From Proteles cristata cristata (Eukaryota > Chordata > Mammalia > Carnivora > Hyaenidae), in contig JAESUZ010000968.1 of assembly GCA_017311185.1 (NCBI GenBank), forward strand, positions 62,001 to 126,000: a DNA stretch of 64,000 bases, written 5' to 3'. Each line of letters starts with the position of its first letter. The stretch's first letter is position 1. Position numbers and translations under genes: made by a program. Positions 63,837 to 64,000 of the stretch are shown here, piece by piece. The notes under the pieces are model-generated. The model was given only the letters and a program-made list of their open reading frames with translations. It searched no databases and had not been told where the DNA came from.

Positions 63837-64000
63837 TTTTTTTTCCTTTTTTTAATGTTTTATTTATTTCTAGGAGAGAGAGACAGCGACAGTGTGAGCA
63901 GGGGAGGGTCAGAGAGAGAGGGAGTCACAGACTGAAATGAAACAGGCTGCAGGCTCTGAGCTGGCAGTCAGCACAGAGCCCGACGCGGGGCTCGAACCCA
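63837..64000 (-). repeat. CAN-SINE, young 'cttag' subfamily, cut by window end
   Basis: Reverse copy 'ttttaatgttttatttattt' to 'gacgcggggctcgaaccca', where the window stops. Confidence 0.93.

Overview
This window is nuclear DNA of a feliform carnivore, most likely a cat-family genome. The main evidence is about ninety copies or fragments of a tRNA-Lys-derived CAN-SINE whose tail has the feline form: a tRNA-like head, then a 'gagcctggagcctgcttc' block, a pyrimidine tract and an AATAAA-rich A tail. Older mammalian layers (MIR, L2, L1, MLT1, Tigger and MER-type DNA elements) lie beneath them. Genes are split into short exons with GT-AG introns, and two CpG islands mark promoters. There are no operons, phage, CRISPR arrays or bacterial genes.

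Layout. Positions 1 to about 861 look like the end of a 3' UTR on the + strand, assigned to CASTOR2 by synteny only. From about 3,505 to 30,760 the minus strand carries the complete RCC1L (WBSCR16) gene. I could place all eleven coding exons base by base; they join in frame into a 463-residue, seven-bladed RCC1-type beta-propeller with an arginine-rich mitochondrial presequence. The RCC1L CpG-island promoter lies at about 30,280-31,280. From 31,300 to 48,000 there is intergenic DNA filled with SINEs, antisense L1, two Tigger-type DNA transposons and a likely processed retrocopy on the minus strand (33,044-33,705). A second CpG island (about 48,380-49,330) and a coding exon at 55,328-55,431 mark the 5' end of a + strand TFII-I family gene, best read as GTF2IRD2. 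Its next coding exon is beyond the window. A U6 snRNA pseudogene lies in its first intron.

The order CASTOR2(+) - RCC1L(-) - GTF2IRD2(+) is that of the Williams-Beuren syndrome region (human 7q11.23). RCC1L acts in the mitochondrial matrix (mitoribosome assembly; proposed OPA1 exchange factor), CASTOR2 belongs to the cytosolic arginine-sensing family upstream of mTORC1, and GTF2IRD2 is a nuclear TFII-I relative. They are neighbours by position, not members of one pathway.

I found no previously undescribed biological system. The most unusual signals are structural: a SINE that carried a second 3' segment and second poly(A) into a new site; a 41-bp templated insertion inside a microsatellite; a repeated L1 segment on both sides of a SINE; SINEs with clean internal deletions; and a young SINE subfamily with diagnostic bases. 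SINE boundaries are read by eye and may be off by several bases, especially on the poly(A)/poly(T) side.
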